Source of the DNA: Entomohabitans teleogrylli
GTDB taxonomy: Bacteria; Pseudomonadota; Gammaproteobacteria; Enterobacterales; Enterobacteriaceae
Length of the DNA stretch: 64,000 nt
Assembly: GCF_001484765.1 (NCBI RefSeq)
Contig: NZ_LLXO01000012.1
Location: 1 to 64,000, forward strand
Direction: 5' to 3'
Part shown: positions 49,658 to 57,992 of the stretch, piece by piece
Layout: each line of letters begins with the position of its first letter
Numbering within the stretch: position 1 is the first letter of the stretch
Position numbers and translations under genes: made by a program
Notes under the pieces: generated by a model
The model's database searches: none
What the model was told of the DNA's origin: nothing
What the model saw: the letters and a program-made list of their open reading frames with translations, nothing else

Positions 49658-50266
49658 ATGAAAGCATTAACAACCAGGCAGCAGGAGGTGTTTGATCTCA
49701 TCCGGGATCATATAAGCCAGACCGGTATGCCGCCGACGCGCGCTGAAATTGCTCAGCGTCTTGGTTTCCGTTCGCCTAATGCGGCTGAAGAGCATCTGAA
49801 AGCGCTGGCCCGCAAAGGGGTGATTGAGATTGTCTCTGGCGCCTCGCGCGGCATTCGTTTACTACACGAAGAAGAAGCAGGCCTGCCGCTGGTCGGTCGG
49901 GTGGCGGCCGGGGAGCCCCTGCTGGCGCAGCAGCATATCGAAGGCCATTATCAGGTCGATCCTTCTCTGTTTAAGCCCGGCGCGGATTTTTTGCTGCGGG
50001 TTAGCGGCATGTCGATGAAAGACATCGGTATTCTGGACGGCGACTTGCTGGCGGTACACAAAACCCAGGAGGCCAGAAACGGCCAGGTGATTGTGGCGCG
50101 CATTGATGACGAAGTCACCGTGAAGCGCCTTAAAAAAGTGGGCAATGTTGTTCATTTGTTGCCGGAGAATAACGAGTTCGAGCCGATTGTCGTGGACCTG
50201 CGCGAACGCAGTTTTTCTATCGAAGGCCTGGCCGTTGGTGTGATTCGTAACGGCGACTGGCTGTAA
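49658..50266 (+). CDS. lexA: SOS repressor LexA
   Basis: Represses the DNA-damage regulon and cleaves itself when activated by RecA. The 202-residue length equals E. coli LexA. The N-terminal winged helix-turn-helix (about 28-48, [21 protein letters not shown]) is followed by the S24 peptidase domain. The cleavage site is A84-G85, with catalytic S119 (SGMSM) and K156 (TVKRL), all at E. coli numbers. A hairpin terminator separates it from dinF. Confidence 0.98.
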   Translation: MKALTTRQQEVFDLIRDHISQTGMPPTRAEIAQRLGFRSPNAAEEHLKALARKGVIEIVSGASRGIRLLHEEEAGLPLVGRVAAGEPLLAQQHIEGHYQVDPSLFKPGADFLLRVSGMSMKDIGILDGDLLAVHKTQEARNGQVIVARIDDEVTVKRLKKVGNVVHLLPENNEFEPIVVDLRERSFSIEGLAVGVIRNGDWL

Positions 50267-50292
50267 GCGCCGGGCATCTGTGATGCCTGATG

Positions 50293-50310
50293 CTGACTCT
50301 GACTCTGACT
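50293..50310 (+). repeat. Hexamer tandem repeat (CTGACT x3)
   Basis: Three exact copies of CTGACT plus CA follow one another in the lexA-dinF gap, just before the terminator hairpin. Function unknown; the length could vary by slippage. Confidence 0.85.
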
Positions 50311-50320
50311 CAGTTTCCAC

Positions 50321-50352
50321 AACCATGGCCACCTTGAAGGCCATGGTTTTTC
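50321..50352 (+). terminator. lexA-dinF intercistronic terminator
   Basis: AACCATGGCC (50321-50330) and GGCCATGGTT (50339-50348) form a perfect 10-bp stem followed by TTTTC. It would limit read-through of the SOS transcript into dinF, which has no SOS box of its own that I could see. Confidence 0.85.
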
Positions 50353-50388
50353 ATTTCTGTCTCTTGCTTTAACTGTCGTGGATCGCTA

Positions 50389-51708
50389 ATGCAAGGCTTC
50401 CCTGCAACCGACCGGGCGCTGTGGCGTCTGGCGTTACCAATGATTTTCTCAAACATTACGGTTCCGCTGCTTGGGCTGGTGGATACTGCAGTGATTGGGC
50501 ATCTGGATAGTCCTGTCTATCTGGGGGGCGTCGCCATTGGCGCAATGGCCACCAGTTTTCTGTTTATGCTGCTGCTGTTCCTGCGGATGAGCACTACCGG
50601 CTTAACGGCTCAGGCTTACGGCGCCAGGGACGATCGCGCGCTGGCCAGGGCGCTTGTTCAGCCGCTAATACTGGCGCTGGCGGCGGGTGTCGCCATTGTG
50701 CTGCTGCGCGCGCCGTTGATTGACCTGGCGCTGCATATTGTCGGGGGTAATGAGGATGTTCTGTATCAGGCGCGGCGTTTTCTGGAAATCCGCTGGCTGA
50801 GCGCGCCGGCATCGCTGGCTAATCTGGTACTGCTGGGATGGCTGCTGGGCGTCCAGTATGCCCGGGCGCCGGTAATCTTGCTGGTGGTGGGCAATGTGCT
50901 CAACATTGTGCTCGATCTGTGGCTGGTCGTGGGGCTGCAGATGAATGTGCGCGGGGCGGCGCTGGCGACGCTGGGGGCGGAATATGTCACTTTTATCATT
51001 GGGTTGCTAATGGTCAGGCATGTGCTGAATCTCCGCGCTATCCCGCTGGCGGCGCTGCGTGGGGCATGGCGTGGGAATCTTCGCCGTCTGCTGGCCCTGA
51101 ACCGCGATATTATGTTGCGCTCCCTGCTACTGCAGCTTTGTTTTGCCGGCATCACTATTTGCGGCGCCCGTCTCGGCGGCGATGTGGTGGCAGTGAATGC
51201 CGTGTTGATGACATTACTCACCTTTACGGCCTATGCGCTGGACGGTTTTGCCTACGCAGTGGAGGCGCATTCCGGGCAAGCTTATGGCGCCAGAGACGGT
51301 AGTCAGATGGTTGGGGTCTGGAGAGCGGCCTGTCGCCAGTCCTTTATCGTGGCGCTGGCTTTTGCGCTGGTTTATGCCATGGCCGGGAAGGAGATTGTTG
51401 CCCTGCTGACATCGCTGCCGGAGCTACGGGAAATGGCCGGGCACTTTTTGTGGTGGCAGGTTCTGCTGCCCGTGGTGGGTGTCTGGTGTTATCTGCTGGA
51501 CGGTATGTTTATCGGCGCGACGCGCGGCGCGGAAATGCGTAATAGCATGGCGGTCGCAGCGATAGGATTTGGCGTGACGCTGTTAAGCGTGCCGTGGCTG
51601 GGGAACCACGGTTTATGGCTGGCGCTGGCGGTTTTTCTGGCTCTGCGCGGGCTGGCGCTTGGCTGGATCTGGCGGCGCCACTGGCGTAATGGCAGCTGGT
51701 TTGCCTGA
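50389..51708 (+). CDS. dinF: MATE-family efflux transporter DinF
   Basis: Damage-inducible inner-membrane transporter of the MATE family. The 439-residue protein has about 12 hydrophobic helices and aligns from MQGFPATDRALWRLALPMIFSN to the C-terminal RRHWRNGSWFA with E. coli DinF. The paired internal motifs GQAYGARD and AQAYGARD show the two-fold MATE repeat. E. coli DinF protects against oxidative stress and bile salts. It is co-oriented with lexA; read-through of the lexA terminator would give the SOS response. Confidence 0.95.
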   Translation: MQGFPATDRALWRLALPMIFSNITVPLLGLVDTAVIGHLDSPVYLGGVAIGAMATSFLFMLLLFLRMSTTGLTAQAYGARDDRALARALVQPLILALAAGVAIVLLRAPLIDLALHIVGGNEDVLYQARRFLEIRWLSAPASLANLVLLGWLLGVQYARAPVILLVVGNVLNIVLDLWLVVGLQMNVRGAALATLGAEYVTFIIGLLMVRHVLNLRAIPLAALRGAWRGNLRRLLALNRDIMLRSLLLQLCFAGITICGARLGGDVVAVNAVLMTLLTFTAYALDGFAYAVEAHSGQAYGARDGSQMVGVWRAACRQSFIVALAFALVYAMAGKEIVALLTSLPELREMAGHFLWWQVLLPVVGVWCYLLDGMFIGATRGAEMRNSMAVAAIGFGVTLLSVPWLGNHGLWLALAVFLALRGLALGWIWRRHWRNGSWFA

Positions 51709-51713
51709 TGTAT

Positions 51714-51734
51714 TTGCACCTGCCGTCAGGCGGG
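51714..51734 (+). repeat. Short dispersed sequence, copy 2
   Basis: TTGCACCTGCCGTCAGGCGG plus G, found 6 bases after dinF, matches 20 of 21 bases with 41104-41124 before malK. Each can form a small hairpin (CCTGCC, four bases, GGCGGG). It may be a palindromic repeat element peculiar to this lineage; two copies do not prove it. Confidence 0.5.
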
Positions 51735-51885
51735 TGATGGTCGCGTATGGTTAAAGATTCTGATAAATCCTCTGGTTCCCATATTGCCATCTATAATTAG
51801 AATCGTGTTCAGTTGAAAGTTATGGTAATTACGGACTCCGGCGAGTTTATGGAGTATGGTTATAACCAATGATGAGGACCTGATG

Positions 51886-52095
51886 ATGAATAAAGACCAG
51901 GTAGGCGGCAACTGGAAACAGCTGAAAGGCAAAGTGAAAGAGCAGTGGGGGAAACTCACTGATGATGACGTTACCGTGATCGAAGGGAAACGCGATCAGT
52001 TGGTCGGTAAAATCCAGGAACGCTATGGATACGCGAAAGACCAGGCAGAGAAAGAGGTCAGTGACTGGGAACGTCATAATGATTACCGCTGGTAG
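51886..52095 (+). CDS. yjbJ: CsbD-family stress protein YjbJ
   Basis: A 69-residue hydrophilic protein, the E. coli length, with GGNWKQLKGKVKEQWGKL and GYAKDQAEKEV as the CsbD repeats. E. coli YjbJ is abundant in stationary phase and under osmotic stress. I chose ATG at 51886 with GAGGA upstream; the preceding codon is also ATG. The role is unknown. The dinF-yjbJ gap carries the short sequence shared with the malK leader. Confidence 0.95.
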   Translation: MNKDQVGGNWKQLKGKVKEQWGKLTDDDVTVIEGKRDQLVGKIQERYGYAKDQAEKEVSDWERHNDYRW

Positions 52096-52171
52096 CCAGG
52101 CACAGCCTGATATGTGCCAACGCTTAACCCTCTGAGGCTACCCGGGTACAGGGATGTACCTTCCCTCCTTG

Positions 52172-52687
52172 CTATTTCCCGCGTTTTTTCACCATCACAC
52201 TGTGGTCATGGCTGCAATTTTCCGGATGCTCACAGGACTCGACCTCACCACAAGGGGCGCACAGTCCATGAGCTTCAATAACATTATGGTGTAGGGTGAA
52301 CCCCATCCCGGACGCCAGGTGATGCATGATCTCTTCCACGCCTTGCGCACACTCCTCTTTGACCGCGCCGCAGCGATCGCAGATAAACAGCGCTGAAGTA
52401 TGGGTTGGTTGATCAAAGTGATGGCAGACCACGTAACTATTGGTCGATTCCACTTTGTGTACAAAACCCTGCTCCAGTAGAAAATCCAGCGCCCGGTAGA
52501 CGGTCGGGGGCTTTGCCTGAGGTTCTGTGGCACGCAGCAGGTCGAGCAGATCGTAGGCGCTGATAGCGCCTTCCTGTAACGTCATCAGACGCAGGACTTC
52601 CTGACGCTGCGGCGTCATCCGCACGTTGCGCTGCTGGCACAGCTTTTCAGCGCGCGCTAACACGTTTTGTGATGTCATGGTTTCCAT
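52172..52687 (-). CDS. zur: Zinc uptake regulator Zur
   Basis: Fur-family repressor that shuts zinc-uptake genes when zinc is plentiful. The 171-residue product starting at 52687 equals E. coli Zur. A winged helix domain (about 20-85, RMTPQRQEVLRLM) and a dimer domain with the zinc-binding pairs CDRC (about 103-106) and CAPC, plus two further cysteines, are intact. The ATG at 52687 has GAGGA five bases upstream; an ATG four codons earlier is less well placed. Confidence 0.96.
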   Translation of the reverse strand: METMTSQNVLARAEKLCQQRNVRMTPQRQEVLRLMTLQEGAISAYDLLDLLRATEPQAKPPTVYRALDFLLEQGFVHKVESTNSYVVCHHFDQPTHTSALFICDRCGAVKEECAQGVEEIMHHLASGMGFTLHHNVIEAHGLCAPCGEVESCEHPENCSHDHSVMVKKRGK

Positions 52688-52862
52688 CAGCGTCCTCATT
52701 CAGTACAGAGTGGTATCCTGATACTTTATCACGAACCGCGTTAAACGCCGACAATACCCTGTGGCCTGTATCAATGGTCAGGCGCGCCGGTAGCGCCGGC
52801 AAGCGGGAAAGGTCGGATCCAGGCAAAGCAGTACCTGTCCGGCAATATGGGCTCTGCCATTA

Positions 52863-52890
52863 GATAAACCACCAATTCAGGTAGTTTATC
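52863..52890. other. Inverted repeat upstream of the small ORF
   Basis: GATAAAC (52863-52869) and GTTTATC (52884-52890) are a perfect 7-bp inverted repeat with a 14-base centre. GATAAAC recurs at about 52954. It could be an operator or a hairpin; no known site is matched. The 357-base gap from zur to 53044 otherwise has no gene I can support. Confidence 0.45.
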
Positions 52891-53044
52891 AGGTGATTCT
52901 TAACTGACGTGATATATTAAGCGGCTATTTGTTTGCCTCACTTTGTGGCTGATTGATAAACGTGAGTGTTAATGAACAGTGCGCTGCGGATATTTTATTC
53001 TGCGTAATATCTTGCTTGTTAGCTACCTATAAGGATATTGGGCC

Positions 53045-53128
53045 ATGGAAACCATTGGCATGATAGTCGGGGCCGCGATAGTTATCGGCATTTATATGGT
53101 TATTAAAAAGAAGAAAGAGAAAAAGTAG
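53045..53128 (+). CDS. Small single-span membrane protein (27 aa), unrecognised
   Basis: I do not recognise this gene. ATG at 53045 opens a 27-codon frame with an AAGGA site nine bases upstream. The product METIGMIVGAAIVIGIYMVI is followed by KKKKEKK: a single hydrophobic helix (about 5-20) with a lysine-rich tail. By the positive-inside rule the tail would face the cytoplasm. A hairpin with a T-run lies about 95 bases downstream. Composition and layout are those of known enterobacterial small membrane proteins. It may act on a membrane partner, but nothing nearby names one. Confidence 0.6.
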   Translation: METIGMIVGAAIVIGIYMVIKKKKEKK

Positions 53129-53221
53129 TAAAGCATCACCTTATGGTGCCGTCTTTAGTCCGGGCAAAGGTCACAGGGGATACGTCCATCCCGGGATGTG
53201 GTTTTGAGGTTCACAATCCGG

Positions 53222-53250
53222 GGGCGCTGAGGCGGCGCTATTTTTATTTA
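53222..53250 (+). terminator. Terminator after the small ORF
   Basis: GGCGC and GCGCT (one G-T pair) around TGAGGCG are followed by ATTTTTATTTAT. It could end a transcript of the small ORF at 53045. Confidence 0.55.
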
Positions 53251-53716
53251 TAATTCATATCGGGTAAGTCATTAATCCTGCGGGCGTTCAGTCTTTATTT
53301 GAACTTATCCCGGGGATTTATTGAAGAATACTCACCAGCGTGACGGCTCGCGAAACTTCCAGGAATCAACTAACTGGCATTTATATGTGTGTCGATGCCG
53401 GGATTGGAGGAAAGTCTCCGGTCCTGGGAAAGCTTTTAGCGGGATGTGGCTTTTTCCCGAGCGCGGCTAATCTACGGGGTGACGCTTTTGCCGGAAACTT
53501 CCGTAACAATATTGAGAGCGCAGTGAATTTCAGGGGAGAGCCGCGGGCTTATTGCTCTGGTTGCAGAGGGGCTAGCCCGACCCGGCGCAATAGCTTAGAT
53601 AGTCGTCAACCGCATCGACGCTCTATGCTATAGTGGCCGCTGTTGTTTTACTCTCTTACGCAGGCTTCTGGAATCAGGGCTCTGCCAGATGCACCAATAC
53701 GCCAGAAAATTTTGAC
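53251..53716. other. Non-coding region upstream of dusA
   Basis: A 466-base stretch. One open frame of 97 codons (53340-53633) exists but has no ribosome-binding site, low-complexity composition and no family resemblance. TATGCT-ATAGT at 53626-53636 resembles a -10 element for dusA. I see no other feature; a small RNA is possible. Confidence 0.4.
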
Positions 53717-54754
53717 ATGCACCAGAACCCGGAATCACCATACCTATCGCAAAATCGCGCTGTCGCCGATGTCCCGGCCGCTTTTCCCGCGTACCGCTTT
53801 TCCATTGCCCCAATGCTCGACTGGACGGACAGACACTGTCGCTATTTTTTGCGCCAGCTCTCTCAGCACACGCTGTTGTACACCGAGATGGTGACTAGCG
53901 GAGCGATTATTCACGGCAAAGGGGATTACCTGGCCTACAGCGAAGAAGAACATCCGCTGGCGTTACAGCTTGGCGGCAGCGATCCGGCTCAACTGGCGCA
54001 TTGTGCGAAGCTGGCGCAGGCGCGTGGCTATGATGAAATCAATCTCAACGTCGGTTGCCCATCCGATCGGGTGCAGAATGGCCGGTTTGGCGCCTGCCTG
54101 ATGGGAGAGGCGCAACTGGTAGCTGACTGTGTAAAAGCCATGCGCGATGCGGTTACAGTGCCTGTCACGGTAAAAACCCGCATCGGTATTGACGATCGCG
54201 ACAGCTACGATTTTTTGTGCGATTTCATCGGCACGGTTTCTGGTTCCGGCGAGTGTGAGACATTTATTATTCATGCCCGTAAAGCGTGGCTCTCCGGCCT
54301 TAGCCCGAAAGAAAACCGCGAAATTCCGCCGCTGGACTATCCGCGGGTGTATCAGCTCAAGCGTGATTTTCCGCATCTGACGATGGCGATTAACGGCGGG
54401 ATAAAATCGCTGGAAGAAGCAAAAGCGCACCTGGCGCATATGGATGGCGTGATGGTCGGGCGCGAAGCCTATCAGAATCCGGGTATGCTGGCCGCAGTGG
54501 ATCGCGAGATTTTTGGCGCAGATGTCGCGGATGCCGATCCGATAGCCGTGGTGCGGGCAATGTATCCCTACATTGAACGGGAGCTCAGCAAGGGAACCTG
54601 GCTGGGTCATATGACCCGCCATATGCTGGGGCTGTTTCAGGGGATTCCCGGTGCGCGCCAGTGGCGGCGCTACCTGAGCGAAAATGCTCATAAAGCCGGG
54701 GCTGATATTCGGGTTCTCGAGCAGGCGCTTTCGCTGGTAGCGGATCGGCGGTAA
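53717..54754 (+). CDS. dusA: tRNA-dihydrouridine(20/20a) synthase DusA
   Basis: FMN enzyme that reduces uridine 20/20a in the tRNA D-loop. The 345-residue product starting MHQNPES equals the E. coli length. The FMN-site start is [17 protein letters not shown], and the catalytic cysteine is C114 in [13 protein letters not shown]. The C-terminal helical tRNA-binding domain (about 255-345) is intact. The first 28 residues differ from E. coli. The frame extends upstream to 53633 without family support. Confidence 0.96.
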   Translation: MHQNPESPYLSQNRAVADVPAAFPAYRFSIAPMLDWTDRHCRYFLRQLSQHTLLYTEMVTSGAIIHGKGDYLAYSEEEHPLALQLGGSDPAQLAHCAKLAQARGYDEINLNVGCPSDRVQNGRFGACLMGEAQLVADCVKAMRDAVTVPVTVKTRIGIDDRDSYDFLCDFIGTVSGSGECETFIIHARKAWLSGLSPKENREIPPLDYPRVYQLKRDFPHLTMAINGGIKSLEEAKAHLAHMDGVMVGREAYQNPGMLAAVDREIFGADVADADPIAVVRAMYPYIERELSKGTWLGHMTRHMLGLFQGIPGARQWRRYLSENAHKAGADIRVLEQALSLVADRR

Positions 54755-54784
54755 CAACTTCACCACTTTCTGGTTAATTTCACT

Positions 54785-54814
54785 ATGCCCCGCAAGCGAT
54801 TTCGGGGCATTTGT
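54785..54814 (+). terminator. dusA terminator
   Basis: ATGCCCCG (54785-54792) and CGGGGCAT (54803-54810) make a perfect 8-bp stem followed by TTGTC, a weak T-tract. It isolates the pspG promoter. Confidence 0.7.
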
Positions 54815-54839
54815 CATATTAAACAGTATTTTATTGTTT

Positions 54840-54855
54840 TGGCACGATTCTTGAA
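54840..54855 (+). promoter_or_regulatory. Sigma-54 promoter of pspG
   Basis: TGGCAC-N5-TTGAA matches the sigma-54 consensus TGGCAC-N5-TTGCA in the -24 element and nearly in the -12 element. It lies 43 bases before pspG, a phage-shock gene activated by PspF in E. coli. PspF sites upstream were not identified. Confidence 0.75.
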
Positions 54856-54897
54856 TTGTGTTTGCATAGTTATTGCTATCGGTTTCGGGAGACGGCC

Positions 54898-55140
54898 ATG
54901 TTTGAATTACTGTTTGTAGTGGGGTTTTTTGTCATGCTGATGGTCACCGGCGTGTCGCTGCTGGGGATTCTGGCGGCGCTGGTGGTTGCCACTATTTTCA
55001 TGTTTGCCGGCGGGCTGCTGGCGCTGATGTTTAAAATGCTTCCCTGGCTGCTGTTGGCTGTGGCAGTGGTATGGGTTATCCGGGCAATCAATAAACCGGA
55101 TGTGACACGCTATAAAAGAAAGACCCGTCGATTTAACTAA
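54898..55140 (+). CDS. pspG: Phage shock protein G
   Basis: An 80-residue inner-membrane protein, the E. coli length, with two to three hydrophobic helices and the block FFVMLMVTGVSLLGILAALVVAT (starting about residue 10, split here) nearly identical to E. coli. It belongs to the membrane-stress (phage shock) response. I chose ATG at 54898 with GGGAGA upstream. Its own sigma-54 promoter precedes it. Confidence 0.95.
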   Translation: MFELLFVVGFFVMLMVTGVSLLGILAALVVATIFMFAGGLLALMFKMLPWLLLAVAVVWVIRAINKPDVTRYKRKTRRFN

Positions 55141-55269
55141 GTGATTGAGGCACCGATCACAACCCGGTAACTTTCCCCGGAGAGGTCATATTCATTACTT
55201 ATTAAATCTGTCACTATGCGCGGGTTGTATCTCGAATTCATCGCAGCTGTACCCTACATACAGCGCGAA

Positions 55270-55303
55270 CTATAAAAAGAAAGGGCTTCCTGCGGGAAGC
55301 CCT
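55270..55303. terminator. Bidirectional pspG/qor terminator
   Basis: AGGGCTTCC (55282-55290) and GGAAGCCCT (55295-55303) make a perfect 9-bp stem with a TGCG loop. On the minus strand it is followed by TTTCTTTTTAT, a strong tail for qor. Confidence 0.9.
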
Positions 55304-55356
55304 AATTCTTTGTGTTTAAAGCGTTAGTTCAGGCAGGGTACTGCAATACATCCGCA

Positions 55357-56340
55357 TTATGGAATTAACAGGCTGGAGCCCTGGGTGGCGCGACTTTCCA
55401 GCACCTGATGGGCGCGTATAGCGTCAGTCAGCGGGAATTTCTGTTGTTCCGGCACCTCGATTTTGATAACGCCGCTGGCAATCAGCGAAAACAGCTCATT
55501 GCTGGCATCAATCAGTTCCGCGTGGTTGGTAATATATCCCTGCAGAGAGGGGCGGGTGACGTATAGCGATCCTTTCTGATTGAGGATCCCCAGATTCACG
55601 CCAGTTACGGCGCCGGAAGCATTGCCGAAGCTGACCATCAACCCGCGGCGCTGCAGGCAGTCCAGTGAGGCTTCCCAGGTATCTTTCCCGACGGAATCGT
55701 AAACCACGGAGACTTTTTTACCGTTGGTCAGTTCACGTACCCGGGCGGCGATATCCTCTTTCCGGTAGTTGATCGTTTGCCAGGCGCCGGCCTGCAGGGC
55801 CCGCTGCGCTTTTTCGTCGGAGCCTGCGGTCCCAATCAGTTTCGCGCCCAGCGCTTTGGCCCACTGGCAGGCGATCAGACCGACGCCCCCCGCCGCGGCA
55901 TGAAACAGAAAGATCTCGTCCGGCTTGATCTCATAGGTTTTCCGCAGCAGGTAAAACACCGTCAGCCCTTTTAAAAAAGAGGCGGCGGCCTGCTCAAAAG
56001 TGATGGCGTCCGGCAGCAGAGCGACTTTTTCTTGTGCAACATTGTGTACGGAGCTATAGGCTCCGAGCGCGGCCTGGGCATAGACCACCCGATCGCCGGG
56101 CTTTACATAAGTGACGTCCTTACCCACTTTGCTGACTATCCCGGCCGCCTCGGTTCCCAGTCCGCTGGGCAGCGCCGGCGGCGGATACAGGCCGCTGCGG
56201 ATGTAAGTATCAATAAAGTTGATACCTATCGCTTTATTCTCTACCTGAACTTCATTCCCGGCGGGATCGGCGGGGGTAAATTCTATCGTTTTAAGAACGT
56301 TCGGGCCGCCGTGCTGGTGAAATTCAATGCGGGTTGCCAT
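55357..56340 (-). CDS. qor: NADPH:quinone oxidoreductase
   Basis: Zeta-crystallin-type quinone reductase of the medium-chain dehydrogenase family, without zinc ligands. The 327-residue protein equals E. coli Qor. The NADPH-binding loop is AAAGGVGLIACQWAKALG (about 149-166), and the quinone-reductase signature lies around it. Start at 56340 (MATRIEFHQHGGP) has GGAGGTAGC upstream; the frame is open 19 codons further without support. Divergent from dnaB across 84 bases. Confidence 0.96.
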   Translation of the reverse strand: MATRIEFHQHGGPNVLKTIEFTPADPAGNEVQVENKAIGINFIDTYIRSGLYPPPALPSGLGTEAAGIVSKVGKDVTYVKPGDRVVYAQAALGAYSSVHNVAQEKVALLPDAITFEQAAASFLKGLTVFYLLRKTYEIKPDEIFLFHAAAGGVGLIACQWAKALGAKLIGTAGSDEKAQRALQAGAWQTINYRKEDIAARVRELTNGKKVSVVYDSVGKDTWEASLDCLQRRGLMVSFGNASGAVTGVNLGILNQKGSLYVTRPSLQGYITNHAELIDASNELFSLIASGVIKIEVPEQQKFPLTDAIRAHQVLESRATQGSSLLIP

Positions 56341-56424
56341 GCTACCTCCGGTGTCATATCGTTTGGCTGAAACTAATGTGATAACCTTCTCATCCATTCA
56401 CTGATTTTGGTAACTCCACTCACT

Positions 56425-57837
56425 ATGGCAGGAAATAAACCCTTCAACAAACCTGGCGAACAGCGGGAGCGGGACCCGGAAGTCGCCGGGCTGAAAGTGC
56501 CGCCCCACTCGCTGGAAGCGGAACAGTCGGTGTTGGGCGGTTTAATGCTGGACAACGAACGCTGGGACGATGTGGCCGAGCGCGTGGTGGCCGAGGACTT
56601 TTATACCCGTCCGCACCGGGTCATCTTTACCGAGATGCACCGCCTGCAGGAGACCGGTAGCCCGATCGATCTGATTACCCTTTCCGAATCCCTTGAACGC
56701 CAGGGACAACTGGACAGCGTCGGCGGTTTCGCCTATCTGGCCGAGTTATCGAAAAATACGCCCAGCGCGGCGAACATTAGCGCATATGCGGATATTGTGC
56801 GTGAACGAGCAGTAGTGCGCGAAATGATCTCCGTGGCGCACGAGATAGCCGACGCCGGGTTTGATCCCCAGGGGCGCACCAGTGAGGATCTGCTGGATCT
56901 GGCGGAATCCAGAGTATTCCAGATTGCCGAAAACCGGGCCAACAAGGATGAAGGTCCCAAAAGCATCGATCAGATTCTTGAAGCTACCGTTTCGCGGATC
57001 GAAACGCTGTACCAGCAGCCCCATGACGGGGTTACCGGGGTGGATACTGGCTATCAGGATCTCAATAAAAAAACCGCCGGTCTGCAGCGTTCGGATTTGA
57101 TAATCGTAGCGGCGCGTCCTTCGATGGGGAAAACCACCTTCGCGATGAACCTGTGCGAAAACGCCGCCATGCTACAGGATAAGCCGGTGCTGATTTTCAG
57201 TCTTGAGATGCCGGCGGAACAGATCATGATGCGTATGCTGGCGTCGCTCTCCCGGGTAGATCAAACCCGGATCCGTACCGGGCAACTGGATGATGAAGAC
57301 TGGGCGCGTATTTCCGGTACCATGGGGATCTTGCTTGAGAAGCGCAATATGTATATTGACGACTCCTCAGGGTTGACGCCGACGGAGGTGCGCTCCCGGG
57401 CGCGGCGTATCTTTCGCGAACACGGCGGGATAAGCCTGATCATGGTGGACTACCTGCAGTTGATGCGCGTACCGTCGCTGTCTGACAACCGTACTCTGGA
57501 AATTGCTGAAATCTCCCGCTCCCTGAAGGCGCTGGCGAAAGAGTTGCAGGTGCCGGTGGTGGCGCTGTCGCAGCTTAACCGCTCGCTGGAACAGCGTGCC
57601 GACAAACGCCCGGTGAACTCGGATCTGCGTGAGTCAGGCTCCATCGAACAGGATGCTGACCTGATCATGTTTATCTATCGTGATGAGGTGTACCACGAAA
57701 ACAGCGATCTGAAAGGGATTGCCGAGATCATTATTGGTAAGCAGCGTAACGGGCCGATCGGCACGGTGCGCCTGACGTTTAACGGGCAGTGGTCGAGATT
57801 TGATAATTACGCCGGCCCACAGTATGACGACGAATAA
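56425..57837 (+). CDS. dnaB: Replicative DNA helicase DnaB
   Basis: Hexameric 5'-3' helicase at the replication fork. The 470-residue protein aligns with E. coli DnaB (471 aa). An N-terminal primase-binding domain (about 25-130) is followed by the RecA-like core with Walker A PSMGKTT (K236), the arginine-rich VRSRARR and the Walker B stretch LIMVDYLQLM. No intein is present. The start has a weak ribosome-binding site (GGTAAC). The frame reads upstream from a TTG at 56407, but the E. coli start is MAGNKPFN. Confidence 0.98.
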   Translation: MAGNKPFNKPGEQRERDPEVAGLKVPPHSLEAEQSVLGGLMLDNERWDDVAERVVAEDFYTRPHRVIFTEMHRLQETGSPIDLITLSESLERQGQLDSVGGFAYLAELSKNTPSAANISAYADIVRERAVVREMISVAHEIADAGFDPQGRTSEDLLDLAESRVFQIAENRANKDEGPKSIDQILEATVSRIETLYQQPHDGVTGVDTGYQDLNKKTAGLQRSDLIIVAARPSMGKTTFAMNLCENAAMLQDKPVLIFSLEMPAEQIMMRMLASLSRVDQTRIRTGQLDDEDWARISGTMGILLEKRNMYIDDSSGLTPTEVRSRARRIFREHGGISLIMVDYLQLMRVPSLSDNRTLEIAEISRSLKALAKELQVPVVALSQLNRSLEQRADKRPVNSDLRESGSIEQDADLIMFIYRDEVYHENSDLKGIAEIIIGKQRNGPIGTVRLTFNGQWSRFDNYAGPQYDDE

Positions 57838-57992
57838 ATCTCCCGAAGCGCATATGCTTGTGGAGAGCGCGAATCAGCTTTCGCGGCGATTCCGGATGTC
57901 GGCTATCCGCGCCTGTTGCGATGGCGGGGGCTTCTGATGAGTCGCGACAATGATGTTAATGACCTGGTGACATATTAAGTCAAGGAACAAAG

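Noticed and set aside
53340-53633. 97-codon frame upstream of dusA
   Set aside because: No ribosome-binding site, no domain, unbalanced composition; treated as non-coding.
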